Source of the DNA: Posidonia oceanica
Taxonomy: Eukaryota > Streptophyta > Magnoliopsida > Alismatales > Posidoniaceae
Reading direction: 5' to 3'
Assembly (NCBI GenBank): GCA_037176725.1
Contig: JAZBRS010000026.1
Location: 59,188,501-59,252,500 of the forward strand
DNA: 64,000 nt
Shown in pieces: positions 13,211 through 23,832 of this stretch. Made by a program: the position numbers and the translations under genes. Each line of letters opens with the position of its first letter. Within the stretch, counting starts at the first letter, position 1. The notes under the pieces were generated by a model. That model worked only from the letters and a program-made list of their open reading frames with translations, ran no database searches and was not told where the DNA came from.

Positions 13211-13959
13211 AAGGGGGAGATTAGACGACATGACGGGCGTCAACCGGGCAGTTAGGGTTGCCAGCCTGGATACGAAGGAGAGATAAGTGGTGTGAGTGTA
13301 AGAACAAACACCGAGAGGACCACGCAATGCAGGTGTGAAGACCTGCAAAGGGGAAAGGAAGCAAGTGGGGGGATCACCACAATTCTGTGACTGTTTCGCA
13401 CTAAACCGTCCCACGATGTGTCTCACACGCTGCCCAAAGCTCGCTGTGCAATCGGATCGTGGAAAAGGGGGAAGAATACCGCAATCAGTAGTGAATCCAA
13501 GGGAAAACTCAACCCAAAAACACTAGGAAGACGCGAAAGGAGGAAGCAGAGTAGATAGGCAAAAGGAGAAGCTCTATTCTACATGCACGGAAAACGAGAT
13601 GCGAAAACAGTGCATGCAAAGCAATTGATGTGCAAAAATGCTATGCAGGAGTTCAGGAGGACTTACCTTGGAGATCTGAAGCCTGATCTGAGAAGTGCTT
13701 GGTCTGCATTGAAATGCGCTCCACTAGGGTTGTCTAGGTAGCTTGGTTGCAAAGATCCGGCGGTCCGATCAGAAGATATGCAGGCTTCAAGGCAAGAGGG
13801 CCAAGAATAGAGGAGAAGAATGGATTTAAGTGTAAAAGAAGTCCTAGGGGTGTGCAAAACTGGTCCTCCCACGTACATGGGAGCTAGGAGTGCTCAAAAG
13901 TGTCCTAGGATATTGAGTGTAGTAAAAAAGTGGTGCAATGCATGCAAAAAAAGCAAGGA

Positions 13960-15300
13960 AAAGGACCTATATGAAAATAGGAGGAGTGCAGGGGCTTATG
14001 TGCAAATTAACCCTAAATGTGTGCAAAAGAGTGCAAATGTATGCACGAATGCTAATGCAGGGATGCATGGGCTAGGCGCAATGTTAAATAGGGTGGATGT
14101 ATGTAAAAATGCAAGGAAAGGGGCCTAAGTGTAATTTTCAGAAAACTTATGGACTAAGATGCAAAAAACCAGCAAACAGGCACAAATCCCAAAAGAAAAC
14201 CAGCAGGGGAGTCCTATGCAACTTTGGAAAAGTTCGGACAAGAGAGACAAAGCCAAGAAGCATTAAAAAACCATAAAAGGTGGTCCTAGGGACCTATGTG
14301 CAAATTTCTAGAAAACCGGGACTAAAATAGCAAATCCAGGAAGAAAATAAATATGTACAGTCACAGTAGTGTTTGAAAACTTGGGTGCAACCTAAACAGG
14401 CTCTAGGTTTGAAAGCAAAGCCAAGGGAAAACCACATGAAAGCAAAACAATGGAAGGACCTATGTGCAAGCCTTTGAAAAAGCTAAGGGCTTATTTGCAA
14501 GAAAAAATAGAAACCTAGGGGGGCCTTTTGAAGTTCATAAGGGCCTGAAAGCAAAAAACAGAAACTTCTGGACTAAACAAAAATTCCAAGAAAACCCAAA
14601 ACAAGGCTACAGTTCATGCACAAGGGCCCAAGCGTGATTAAAATAAAAACTTGGACTAAAATGCAAGTCCAAAAGAGAAATAAAAAGCTTCTGTAAAACA
14701 AGAGGGAGGACTGATCTGCAAATATGAGAAATCAGGGGGCTAATCTGCAAAGCCAAGAAAACACACAGACACAGCAGCTCAAGGGGGAAGGACCTTTGTG
14801 CAATAAAACAAAACAAGAGGGCTTTCCTGCAAAAGGGAATCATACATATTCTACAGCTCAGAGGGACCCAAAAGCAAATAAACTAAGATCAGGGGCTTTT
14901 TTGCAATATTAAAGTAGAAAGAGGAATGAAGGATACATGCTGTGTGGACCTAGATGCAATAATCTAAACCTAAGGTGGTTTCATGCAATGCAGTATGATA
15001 AGAACGGAAAAATTAAATGAAAATAAACTGTGGAGGACCTAAGTGCAAAAATGAGTAAATGCAAGGGTCTGGATGCAAAAGACCAGAAAACCACAGTACA
15101 CAGGAGGACCAGAAAGTAAATAAACAAAACAAGAGTATTTTTTATTAATGTTGCATGCAGTTAACTTAGGGATTAAATGAAATTTCAAATAAAATAGGAC
15201 TAAGTTGCAGATATAAAGAACACAAGGATTAAGCCGCAAAATGACCAAATAAGCGCATGGCATTTAACATGACAGAGGACCTATGTGCAAGAAAATGAAA
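13960..15300 (-). repeat. array of degenerate GGACCTATGTGCAA words in LTR of A
   Basis: Twenty or more imperfect copies of a word near GGaCCTATgTGCAAa, spaced about 40-80 bp, with AT-rich filler. The same words on the other strand (TTGCATTTTAGCCCC or TGCATATAGGTCC) fill LTR1 (21160-22150) and LTR2 (45640-46600). No coding potential. Confidence 0.65.
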
Positions 15301-15697
15301 ACTCAAGGGGCATACAGTAATATTAACATGATTTCATTACTGAAATAAATAAACGAACTATACACAAGCACAGTAAAATAAATAAACAAAGGACTGGTAT
15401 GTAAATAACAGGAACTAACGTACTTTATGCTAATGTAAATAAAAAATGAATGTAAAGAAATAATGCTACAGTGACATGTAGTTGCAGACACGGCAGCGTT
15501 CTGCGGAATCCGGCGAAGCTGTCGAAGAAGACGAGACCTATGCATGTGCCTTGCTTTTAAATCATGTCTGGTTTGTTGTCCTGATTGCCTTACATGATCT
15601 ACATATTAGCCAAAGCCATGTTGCATTTGTATTGCATCCATGCATCTAGAATACATGGTTTTAAGTTGCATGTTTTCTACTGTTTGCCTTCTGTCTG

Positions 15698-15755
15698 TGT
15701 TGGACGCCAGCTATCTCAGCGTCCAACATTGGACGTAGGTAATAGCTGCGTCCAA
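15698..15755. repeat. two adjacent perfect hairpins
   Basis: TGTTGGACGC (15698-15707) pairs with GCGTCCAACA (15719-15728). TTGGACG (15729-15735) pairs with CGTCCAA (15749-15755). Both loops contain an AGCTA/TAGCT word. A third, 7-bp hairpin, GGTCCCG/CGGGACC, follows at 15826-15832 and 15863-15869. Confidence 0.7.
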
Positions 15756-16249
15756 CACTTACTGTTGGCTGAACTCTGATTTTAAGCACCGAATCTGTTT
15801 TGATTGCCGCCCCTTGCATTTCGTTGGTCCCGGTACTTGCCTATGACACCCATGCATGCTGTCGGGACCTCGGTTTTAGTTTTACGGCTTGCATAACGTG
15901 CTTTCTCGTGGTTTTCGCATTGGACCTATTTTACTTGCTTCCCCTTTGCATGTCACTTGCATTGCGTGGTTTTACCGGTGTTTTGCTTTATCGCCTGCAT
16001 TTGCATTAGGGCAGTGATGCTTACTGCCTGGAGTTCTTACGAACCAGGGTTCGCCCGGTTCGAAACACTGGCAGTGCTGCTGAATGCATAGACAGCATGT
16101 TTAATTTCCATACATGGCACTTAGGCACTTTAAGCAGTTAAAGCATTCATAACATGGCATCTATCGCCTATGGGCGTATAGCAAAGGTAAGCAATTGCCG
16201 ACATCCGGCATTTGCAAGCGAGTTATACATGGCATAAAAGCAAGGCGGT

Positions 16250-17070
16250 CGACAAAATGGGGCGGCGGCAAGCGAGCAGCGCAGCCCTCTGCCTGAACTA
16301 CAGCCAAGCGGCGCCAATGTGAGTGGCACTAGGACCAGTCGCAGGGCTCTCAGGCGACAGGGCCATGCATAGTGTTGCCAAGTAGGGGCCTTTGCTACAG
16401 AAAACGTGGCACGCGGACTATGCGAAATCTAGAACTAAGCATGCAAAAATACGAACGGCATATCCGCGATCAAAACCATGAAGTTGCTTTGCAAAATGGC
16501 AATATGGGTCACGAGCTACATCGGCCTAAATTCCGACCGGCGGGCTACTGAAAATACAGTTGGGTCGCTTGTGTGAGAGGCAACCCAACTGGCAGTCCTT
16601 GGCCAAACTTCAAAGCCAGATCTCGCACCCAAACCTTGCAAGATTTGAAAACCAATGATGCAAACATGCAGAGCAATAAACCACGATTACAATGAAACAA
16701 AAATCATGCAAATCGGAGGTCCGGGCAGCGAGATACACCGGCACAAAGTTCAACCGGTGATTTGCTTAAGTTGCAGGTTAATCGCCGCCTAAAGCGGCGT
16801 CACCTCTGCAACTCGGCAGATCAAATGGCGGACTTTGGAGCCAAATCCCACTCCACACACAATGCGAAAATAACAACTAAGCATGCAAAGCTAAAGATCA
16901 AACAACCAGCAATGCAAGAAAACAAACAGCATGCAAAAAGGTGGCCTGGATCGCCCGGAGCGTCGGCCCAAAGATCGGCCGACGATAGTTGCAGTTGCAG
17001 GTCAGTCGCCACTCAGAGCGGCGTCTGACCTGGCAGTCTGGTGGACGAACTTCAACGACGAACTACGAGC
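16250..17070. repeat. four diverged ~220 bp units, each with its own hairpin
   Basis: Inverted repeats recur with a period of about 210-230 bp. They are GTCGC/GCGAC (16338, 16354); CAGTTGGGT/ACCCAACTG (16557, 16583); AGTTGCAG/CTGCAACT enclosing CGCCGC/GCGGCG (16769-16813); and CAGGTCAG/CTGACCTG enclosing CGCC/GGCG (16998-17032). Flanking words (GGCAG then a block ending in an ACTTCAA or ACTTTGG-like word) align from unit to unit, but primary identity is low. No coding potential. Confidence 0.6.
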
Positions 17071-17297
17071 TCTACACGATGTGGAAAAAGCTGGGGAGGA
17101 TCTGAAAACGTCGGCGATGTTTCCACGAGTCCAGCCACACCTTTAGTGTGGGAAGTGGTGGCTTGGAGCATTCCAACCACCTCCGCCTCTTTACATCATC
17201 GTGGCTTGCCGGGGGTCGGCCGTGCGAGCGGCCAACGACCTGACAACTTGGCTGGGAAGCGTCGTGGGAGCGATGGGAATGCGAGGGAATGCTTGCT

Positions 17298-17981
17298 GTA
17301 GTGATCACGGTGTTTAGATCGTCCATGCACACTACTAAAAGCTCGCGTGCACCGATAAGAATCAGGTTCACTATTAGCGGCTATGTTTGAGGAGGAAAGC
17401 TCAACTTGAAAACACTTAAAGCAGGGAAAAAAGAAAAGAAAAGAAGAAGATAAGACAAATCAGAGTCGCCACCGTGTCTATTATCGGGAGACAAGGAAAA
17501 TCAGGGAAATGAATGAATAATCACGCAAAACCAAGCAAAAGATGCAATGCAAAGCAATGTAAGAGAAAAGAGATGCAAATGAAAGCAAATGATATGACTC
17601 ATGCCTAGGATAAGGGCAATATGGTCATTATGGGCCAAAAGACTGGGCAAGGACTCCTGTTACGTGTAGGGAAGGTGTTAGGCACCCCCGACACACCCGA
17701 GAATCGGTCATTCTAGGCTTACGCTCGCATAAGCAGGGAAATGCAGACTTGAATGTCTAAGTGCCATGAATGCCTAAATGGATGCTCATAGGTGTGCTCT
17801 AAGTGATGGAACGTAATGCAAGGAATTAAACGTGCTATCTAAGCGCTCAGCAACATTGTCGGTATTTCGAACTGGGCGAACCCTGGCTCATGAGAACTCC
17901 AGGCAGTAAGCATCACTGCCCTATATGCAAATGCTGGCGAAAGAACAAAACATCGGTAAAACCAAGCAATTAGGTGACATG
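17298..17981 (-). repeat. 3'-terminal LTR fragment (D), minus strand, interrupted by LTR1
   Basis: The reverse complement matches the last ~650 bp of LTR1/LTR2: the CACTATTAGCGG block (17367), the GTCTCC..ACACGGTGGCGACTCTG block (near 17465), the TAGGCACCCCCGACAC block (17681) and the GCAGTAAGCATCACTGCCC block (near 17905). It stops exactly where LTR1 begins with TGTTGACACC at 17982, as expected if the B-C array inserted into an older LTR. No PBS is visible at its left end, so it may be a solo LTR or recombined copy. Confidence 0.65.
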
Positions 17982-19847
17982 TGTTGACACCCCATCTTGG
18001 CAGGCCCGGACCTTTGGAGCCCTCTTGGTGATTGCTGGATCAAACCCCAACCAAACCCTGACCCTAATCCTCCTCTCTACCCTTCAAAATCAGCCTATTT
18101 TGACCTAAACCTTTACCCCCCTTCCCAACCTCAAAACCCAACCAAAATCCATAGGAAAATCCACCACTATCCACCCAACAAGCCTACCCAAAAACTTAGA
18201 AATTTCCAAACCTAACCCATCCCCAAAAACCCTAGAAAACCTAGGTGAAACTACCCTTTTTCTACACCTTGAAACCCCTCCAAAACCTCCTTAGAATCAA
18301 ACCAAAACTTTAGAACCAACACTTCAAATCCTAGACTACCCACTCACCAATTTTCACCCAACTCCGAGACCTTTAAGACCCTCTTTCACCCAAATTATCC
18401 TTTTCTCTCTCCGAGAGTATCATTTTCTCTCTCCTCTCTCTCTCCTGATTATCATCTCTCTTTTCATCCCTTTCTTACCCTTTTTCTGGTCTGGCTGTGG
18501 GCCCCCTCTGTGCTTCTATCCTTCCTCTACCTCATCCCTATTTTTACTTTATTTTTAACGCTTTTTCTGAATTTTAAAAAATCGTTTTCCTCCAACCTAT
18601 CTCTTTTCCTCTTATCTCCCTCTTTTCTCCATTTCTTCCCTCTTTCTCTTTTCCTTTTCCCTCTCTTGCAAAAATTCACAAAAGCCCATAAAAATCTGTA
18701 AAACCTCGAAACATAAAAAGAACAAATCAGAACCCTAAGAAAAACAATTAAAAATGTTAAACAAGCAGTTAACAACTTAAACTTAACTAAAGCAAGCTAA
18801 AGAGAAAACCAAACATGCAAACTAAAAAATGCAAAACAAATCAAAAGAAAACACTGAAAAATCAAGGAAAAAGCTAAAATAAAATCAAAACCCACCAAAA
18901 ATAAAAACCCCATCAGAAAAATTAAAAGACAAACCCTAAAAAGGAGAATTAAAAATCAAACACTAAAACAAGTAATTAAAGAAGGCAAAAGACTTAACCT
19001 AATAAGCATAAGAAAAACATGTTAAAAGCTTAATTAAAAAAAAGAAGAGAAAAACACATCTGAAAGACTTGAAAACACTCTATCAAACCAGAAAAATCCA
19101 ACTAAAAACTTCAAGAAAAATCAATAAATAAAAATCAAAACACTACTTAAAAGACTTAAGAGGGAAAAAACCCTAAAAAGACTAAAACTTAAGAACCTAA
19201 AACCAACCCTAATTAATACGAAATAAATCCTAAAAAAATCCTAATCAATATTCTAAGTGTCCAACAAGGGAAATACAATTTTTAAAACAATTTAAAAAAA
19301 GGTTTAACAAACATTTAATCAAGAGAAAACTAACTAAAAGCAATACCAAAACCCTAGAACCCTAATCAAGCCCAAAACACATTAATCAACTCAAACTAAC
19401 CATTAAAAATTTTAATTAAAATCCTAATCTACAGCAAAACCTCTCTAGTATTTTTATTTATTTTTAGTTCTTTTTTACCAATTTTATTTCCCCTTTTTGC
19501 CCCCTCTTTCTTTCTTATTTCCCTTCTTTCTTTCTTACTTTTCCTTACTGGGCCCAATCCAGCCCGTTTCTTTTTCTTTTATTCCTCCGCCTTTTTCCTT
19601 CGGCCCGCACAGTCCGGCCCGCGCCCTCCTTCTTCCTCCTTCAGCTCAGTTTTCTGCAGCTTCTTCCCGCGAGCTCGCTGCTACAGATCTCCCTCCATCA
19701 TTTCGGTCTACAGCAGCTCGCCGACTCCTCCATCTCAGCACCAAATCCGGAGGCATTGAGTGCCGGTCGCCTCGCCGTCTCCTCTGCTGCAGTGCGACGC
19801 CGTTGGATTCAAATTTTTTCAGCACGCGTGCCGGCAGCTTCTCCTCA

Positions 19848-19853
19848 TATAAG
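19848..19853 (+). promoter_or_regulatory. candidate TATA box in LTR1
   Basis: TATAAG within CTCATATAAGCC, followed 25-35 bp later by a plausible start region and then by a GA-rich untranslated-leader-like stretch. LTR2 shows no clear equivalent at the same place, so the call is weak. Confidence 0.3.
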
Positions 19854-21159
19854 CCTGCGTCCTTCAGCTCCGTTCGAGGGTTGGCGGAGAGAGCGATCCA
19901 GAGAGAACAATCAGAGAGAACCCAACCTGAGAGAGACCAGAATTTCCAACTTCTTCCCCACCTGTGCATTCCTTCCTTCTCCTCTGCATTCCTTCCAATT
20001 CCGGAGAGAAGAGAGTGCAGAAAAAAGTGTCTAAGGGAGACCTTGGCATCTCGGAGAGAAGCCTCCATCTCAGCCCAATTCCCACGCCCAATCCTCCTCC
20101 AATTCCCTCTGAAATCTTCAGAAAACTTCCTTCTTTCGTTTCCAGAAAACCAGACCCACTCCAAGCCTTCATCCACCTCCCAATTACTCCCCCAAGTTCA
20201 CCCAAAACACAACCATTTCCCCTCACCTTTCTACAGCCATTCCGCCACCCAAATCACTACCTAATCCCTCTGAAAGCCTATCTGCAACTGACCTGAACCC
20301 ACTCCGTAATTCCCTCCTCCACAATCCACAGAATCCTCTCAAACTTCACCCAGCAACTCACCAGACCTCCACCTTTCCAAAGCCTCAGCCATCAGACCTT
20401 CTCGTCCACCACTGACCTTAAACCACACTACAAACACCTAGCCTTGCCTCTGTCAGAAATCAGCCCGAACCTCCATTTCCCATCTACTCGCACCAGAACC
20501 CATTCCAAAGCACCCAGAATCACTCCCCGCACCTCCAGCAATCTTCCAGAACACTCCATCCAGCCTGAGGAGCAGCAAACACCCTCCCCGACCTCCGGCA
20601 GCATTCTGAGAACCCAAGAGTGCCGAATCCTCACCCGAGCTGTAGAGCTTCAGTCCGGTCGATCAGGAAGCACTGGAGGGATGTTCTGAGGCAGCACCAA
20701 CCTTCGCGAGCGACTGACGATCACCGCAGCGACCGGACGGACTCCACCGGCCACCTCTGGAACCCCCGACGTCGGGAGGGCGACTCAGACGCGGAATCAG
20801 GTCAGCCCAACCTCCCCTAGCTTCCTCTTCTCCCCCTGATGCTTTCCCGCCGCCCAGAAGTAGCTTTCCCAATCTCCTGCTCCGTCCTCGACTCGCCGGC
20901 CAGTTCTTCTTCTCCGGCGCCGGCTGCTGTTCCTCTGGATGCTCCGACCGACGGAACGCTGCTCCAGCAGTCTCCGAAGCTCCGCACGAACGCCAGCACC
21001 AAGCTCCGCCCTCCCGCGCCTCCTCAACCTCCCCTGTCGGCGGCGATGAGTACTGCCGGCATCCTGCTACAGTACTCGTCGACCGTCGACGAACTACTGT
21101 TCATTTATTTTCTCTTTAGTAAAGTTTTAGGTGTAAATATTGCAGATCTGGTTTAAGTT

Positions 21160-22150
21160 TTTTTATTTTTGCATTTCAGTCCTTCTGCCATTTAATATGC
21201 TTAGTTTTTAATTTAAAACCATGCTAAATTGCTTAATATGTTCATGCTTTCTCGTATTTGCCTTCTGGTCCTGTCACTGTGCATTTCAGTTATAATATTT
21301 TGCATTTTAGCCCCTCTGTTTTCGATTTTTGCACATAGGTCCTGCATTAAATCAGATCATTTAAATGCATCATTTTTACCATATAATATTGCAGTCTGTG
21401 TCCTTGCATTTTACTGATTTTGCATATAGGTCCATGCACTGTAGAACTTAGCTTTTATTTTTGTTTTTTTGCATACTGCATTGTATATTTTACCTTCTAG
21501 TTTTGCATTTTTGCAGTTAGGTCCATTTTAAATGGACAGTAACTGTGTTGCATGTATTTTAGCTTATAAAGTTGCACTTTTGCCCCTATTTTTTCCAAAA
21601 ATTGCACTGCAGTCCTGTTATCTGATTTTCAGAGCATGTTTTCCATATTAAATTGCATTTTTGACCCCTGCATGATTTAAAAATCACACATAGGTCCTTG
21701 CATCTTTCAAAAACCATGTAAAAAGACCATTTTGCCCCTAGGTTGCATCATAGCCCCTATGCCTACCAAATTGCATACAGACCCTCCACCAGCATTCCCA
21801 GACTCCCCAGAACCTTGTTTTCTGGAAAATTTGCATTTTAGACCCCAATTTTCTTAAAATTGCTTTCTGATCCCTTTCTGCTTTCAAAACCTCTTTCAAA
21901 GCATACCCTCTTTTCAAAATAGCTTTTTGAGCCTAGTTTTTTGCAAAGTGGACCCCTGTCCTCCCCTGTTTTCAAAATCCTTTCCTGTGGACCCCTGTTT
22001 TCTGGTAAATTTGCATTTTTAGCCCCCTTTCTTTTTCAAAATGCTTTCTGAACTCTTGGCTTTTCCCAGTTTCTTCTCTTTGCTTTTCTTGCTTTTGCAT
22101 GCATCCTGCATCCACCCAGTCTTGCATTTTAGCATCCTTTTGCACACACT
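21160..22150 (+). repeat. array of spaced TTGCATTTTAGCCCC/TGCATATAGGTCC words in LTR1
   Basis: Many imperfect copies of a TGCA-centred word followed by (T)TAG(G/C)(T/C)CC, spaced about 40-80 bp. The array is shared with LTR2 (45640-46600) and, inverted, with the LTR of A, despite 20% or more divergence of the filler. Confidence 0.6.
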
Positions 22151-22844
22151 GAGCACTTTTAGCTCCCTTTCACTTGGGAGGACTTTTTGCACATCCCTAG
22201 GACCTCCTGAACACCTAGATCTGTTCTTCTCCCTTGTTCTGGCCCTTCTGCCTTGAAGCTGCGGCATCTTCCAATCCGACCGTTAGATCTTCTCAATTAA
22301 GCTGCCCAGGCGACCGCAGCGGAGCGCTCTTCAGCATGGACCAGACAGATTTCAGATCAGGCTTCCGGATTTCCAGGTATGTCCTCCTGAACCCCTGCAT
22401 TGCATTCATTTGCATGCCATTTGCACTGTTTTACTTGTTTTCGCTTTCTGTCCCCTTGAGCATGTAGAATAGGGCCTCCCCTTCCTACTTCTATCTCCAA
22501 ATCCTCGTTTTGCGTATCCCTGTGTGTTTTGTGTTGAGTTTTCCTTGGATTTGCCACTTAATGCGACTTTCTTCCCCCTTTTCCACGATCCGATCGCATC
22601 ACGAGCTTTGGGCAGCGTGCGAGACACACCGTGCAACGGTTTAGCAGGAAACAGTCGCAAAGAGGTGGTAATCCCTCCATTTGCCCCCTCTCCCCTCTGT
22701 AGGTCTTCACACCTACTCTGAGGGGCCCTAACGACGTCTGTTCTTACGCACACGTTGTTTTGCCTCCCCTTCGGCCTCCTCTAATCTTTTTTGCATTCTT
22801 GCATTCGCATGGCTTTTCCGAGGTTTTTGCTTCGCTGTTTTGGC

Positions 22845-23170
22845 ACCGTTTCGCGTGCCCGCTCTCGTCTTGGCACTGTTTTGCGTGCCATTCTGTTTTC
22901 TTGCCTTGTTTTGCGTGCTGACCTCGCTCTTTTGCATCGTTTTGCGTGCCATTCTGTTCTCTTGCCTTGTTTTGCACGCTGCCTTGCTTTCTCGCTTGTT
23001 TTGCGTGCCGCTCTCGTTTTTGCGCCGTTTTGCGTGCCTCTTTGCTTCCTTGTCTCGTTTTACGTGCTGCCTTGCTTTCTCGCTTGTTTTGTGTGCCGGT
23101 TTTGTTCTTTTGCTTCGTTTTGCGTGCGCTGCTCGTCTCTCGCTTCGTTTTGCGTGTTTTTACGCCGTTT
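22845..23170 (+). repeat. GTTTTGCGTGCC tandem repeats in LTR1
   Basis: About ten units of roughly 30 bp with core CGTTTTGCGTGCC and linkers of CTTGCTTTCTCGCTT type. The corresponding arrays are 12685-12980 (minus) and 47370-47790. All three frames stay open here only because the repeat lacks stops. Confidence 0.85.
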
Positions 23171-23814
23171 TCCCTTGCATGTCGATTGCATTGCATGGTT
23201 TTCTCGCTGTTTCGCTTTTTCGCCTGCATTTGCATATAGGGCTGTGATGCTTACTGCCTGGAGTTCTCACGAGCCCGGTTTCGCCTGGTTCGGAACACAG
23301 ACAGCGTAGCTGAGCACTTAGAGAGCACGTTTACTTCCTTGCTTTGTCTCTTCCCACTTAGAGCACACCTTGAGCATTCATTTAGGCATTTACAGGCACA
23401 TAGGCATTCAATCCTGCATTTTCCTGCGTATGCGAGCGTAAGCCTAGAAAGACCGATTTTCGGGAGTGTCGGGGGTGCCTAACACCTTCCCCACACGTAA
23501 CAGGAGTCCTTACCCTGTCTTCTGGCCCGCAATGACCGTACTGCCCTTATCCTAGGCTAGAGTCATCTCATTTGCATTTGTTTGCATTTGTTTTCCTTTG
23601 CATGGCTTTGCTTTGCATTCCTTGCTCGGTTTTGCACGTTAATTCACGCATTTCCCCCAGTTTTCCTTGTCTCCCGTTAATAGACATGGTGGCGACTCTG
23701 ATTTGTCTTATCTTTCCCTTTTCTCCTTGATTTCAAGTGTTTTCGAGTCGAGCCTCTTCCTCGGATCCAATCGCCGCTAGATTAGCGAGCCTGATTCCGA
23801 TCGGGATCGCTACA

Positions 23815-23832
23815 GTGGCGACTCTGCTGGGG
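23815..23832 (+). other. primer-binding site of unit B
   Basis: TGGCGACTCTGCTGGGGA lies one base after the LTR end (ACA|G). This is the PBS type of Ogre/Tat elements (tRNA-Arg by family knowledge). Confidence 0.85.

Larger units (their letters stand above)
1..15535 (-). mobile_element. Element A: Tat/Ogre-type Ty3/Gypsy retrotransposon, 3' part cut by window start
   Basis: Read on the minus strand the order is 5' LTR remnant, PBS, leader, gag-PR-RT-RNH-INT polyprotein, A-rich spacer, ORF3. This is the same order as units B and C further right, so the family assignment is secure. The encoded proteins differ from B and C at roughly a quarter of positions by eye, so A is a separate, older subfamily. 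It has 15 premature stops in the polyprotein and a frameshift in ORF3. Its 3' LTR lies left of the window. The right border is approximate: LTR similarity fades at about 15470-15535, and the U3 side of the LTR (about 2.7 kb compared with LTR1) is missing. Confidence 0.85.
12379..15535 (-). repeat. 5' LTR of element A, truncated at its U3 side
   Basis: Reverse-complement similarity to the right-hand half of LTR1 and LTR2 is clear: the GTCTCCCG..AATAGACATG block (near 12500), the CAGGAGTCC/GTGTTAGGC block (near 12660), the GCGTGCC tandem repeats, the GATCGCA..GGGCAGCGTG block (near 13430-13470), the GATCAGGCTTCAGATCTCC-like block (near 13680) and the series of GGACCTATGTGCAA-like words. Relative to LTR1 about 250 bp is deleted at 12685. 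The LTR should continue for about 2.7 kb more but breaks off near 15535. Open frames inside it are repeat artefacts. Confidence 0.75.
15536..17297. other. patchwork of old repeat fragments with hairpin-bearing units
   Basis: No gene. The 15900-16130 part resembles the plus-strand LTR block around TTGCAT..GGGC(A/T)GTGATGCTTACTGCC (23180-23330), so a diverged LTR piece lies here. The rest contains a series of short inverted repeats described separately. The mix of orientations suggests several old insertions and deletions between element A and the younger B-C array. Confidence 0.55.
17982..23813 (+). repeat. LTR1 (5' LTR of unit B), 5.83 kb
   Basis: Starts TGTTGACACC and ends CTACA, immediately before G and the PBS at 23815. 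The left part is unusual: C/A-rich (18000-18400), then CT-rich with CTCTC runs (18400-18700), then very A-rich (18700-19450), then a GC-rich stretch with leader-like sequence (19600-21080), then spaced TTGCATTTTAG-type words. A possible TATA box lies at 19848-19853. It lacks about 110 bp near its start compared with LTR2. Open frames inside (e.g. 19497-20264) are pyrimidine-biased and not conserved in LTR2, so I do not call them genes. Confidence 0.85.

Noticed and set aside
12502..13426. Overlapping long open frames rich in Phe, Cys and Leu on the minus strand (also 22791-23309 and 47212-47868)
   Set aside because: They read through the GCGTGCC tandem repeats of the LTRs in all three frames. 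Composition follows the repeat, not a protein.
19497..20264. 255-codon Ser/Pro-rich frame in LTR1 and frames at 44295-44735 and 45056-45745 in LTR2
   Set aside because: Not conserved between LTR1 and LTR2; explained by pyrimidine-rich or GC-rich composition.
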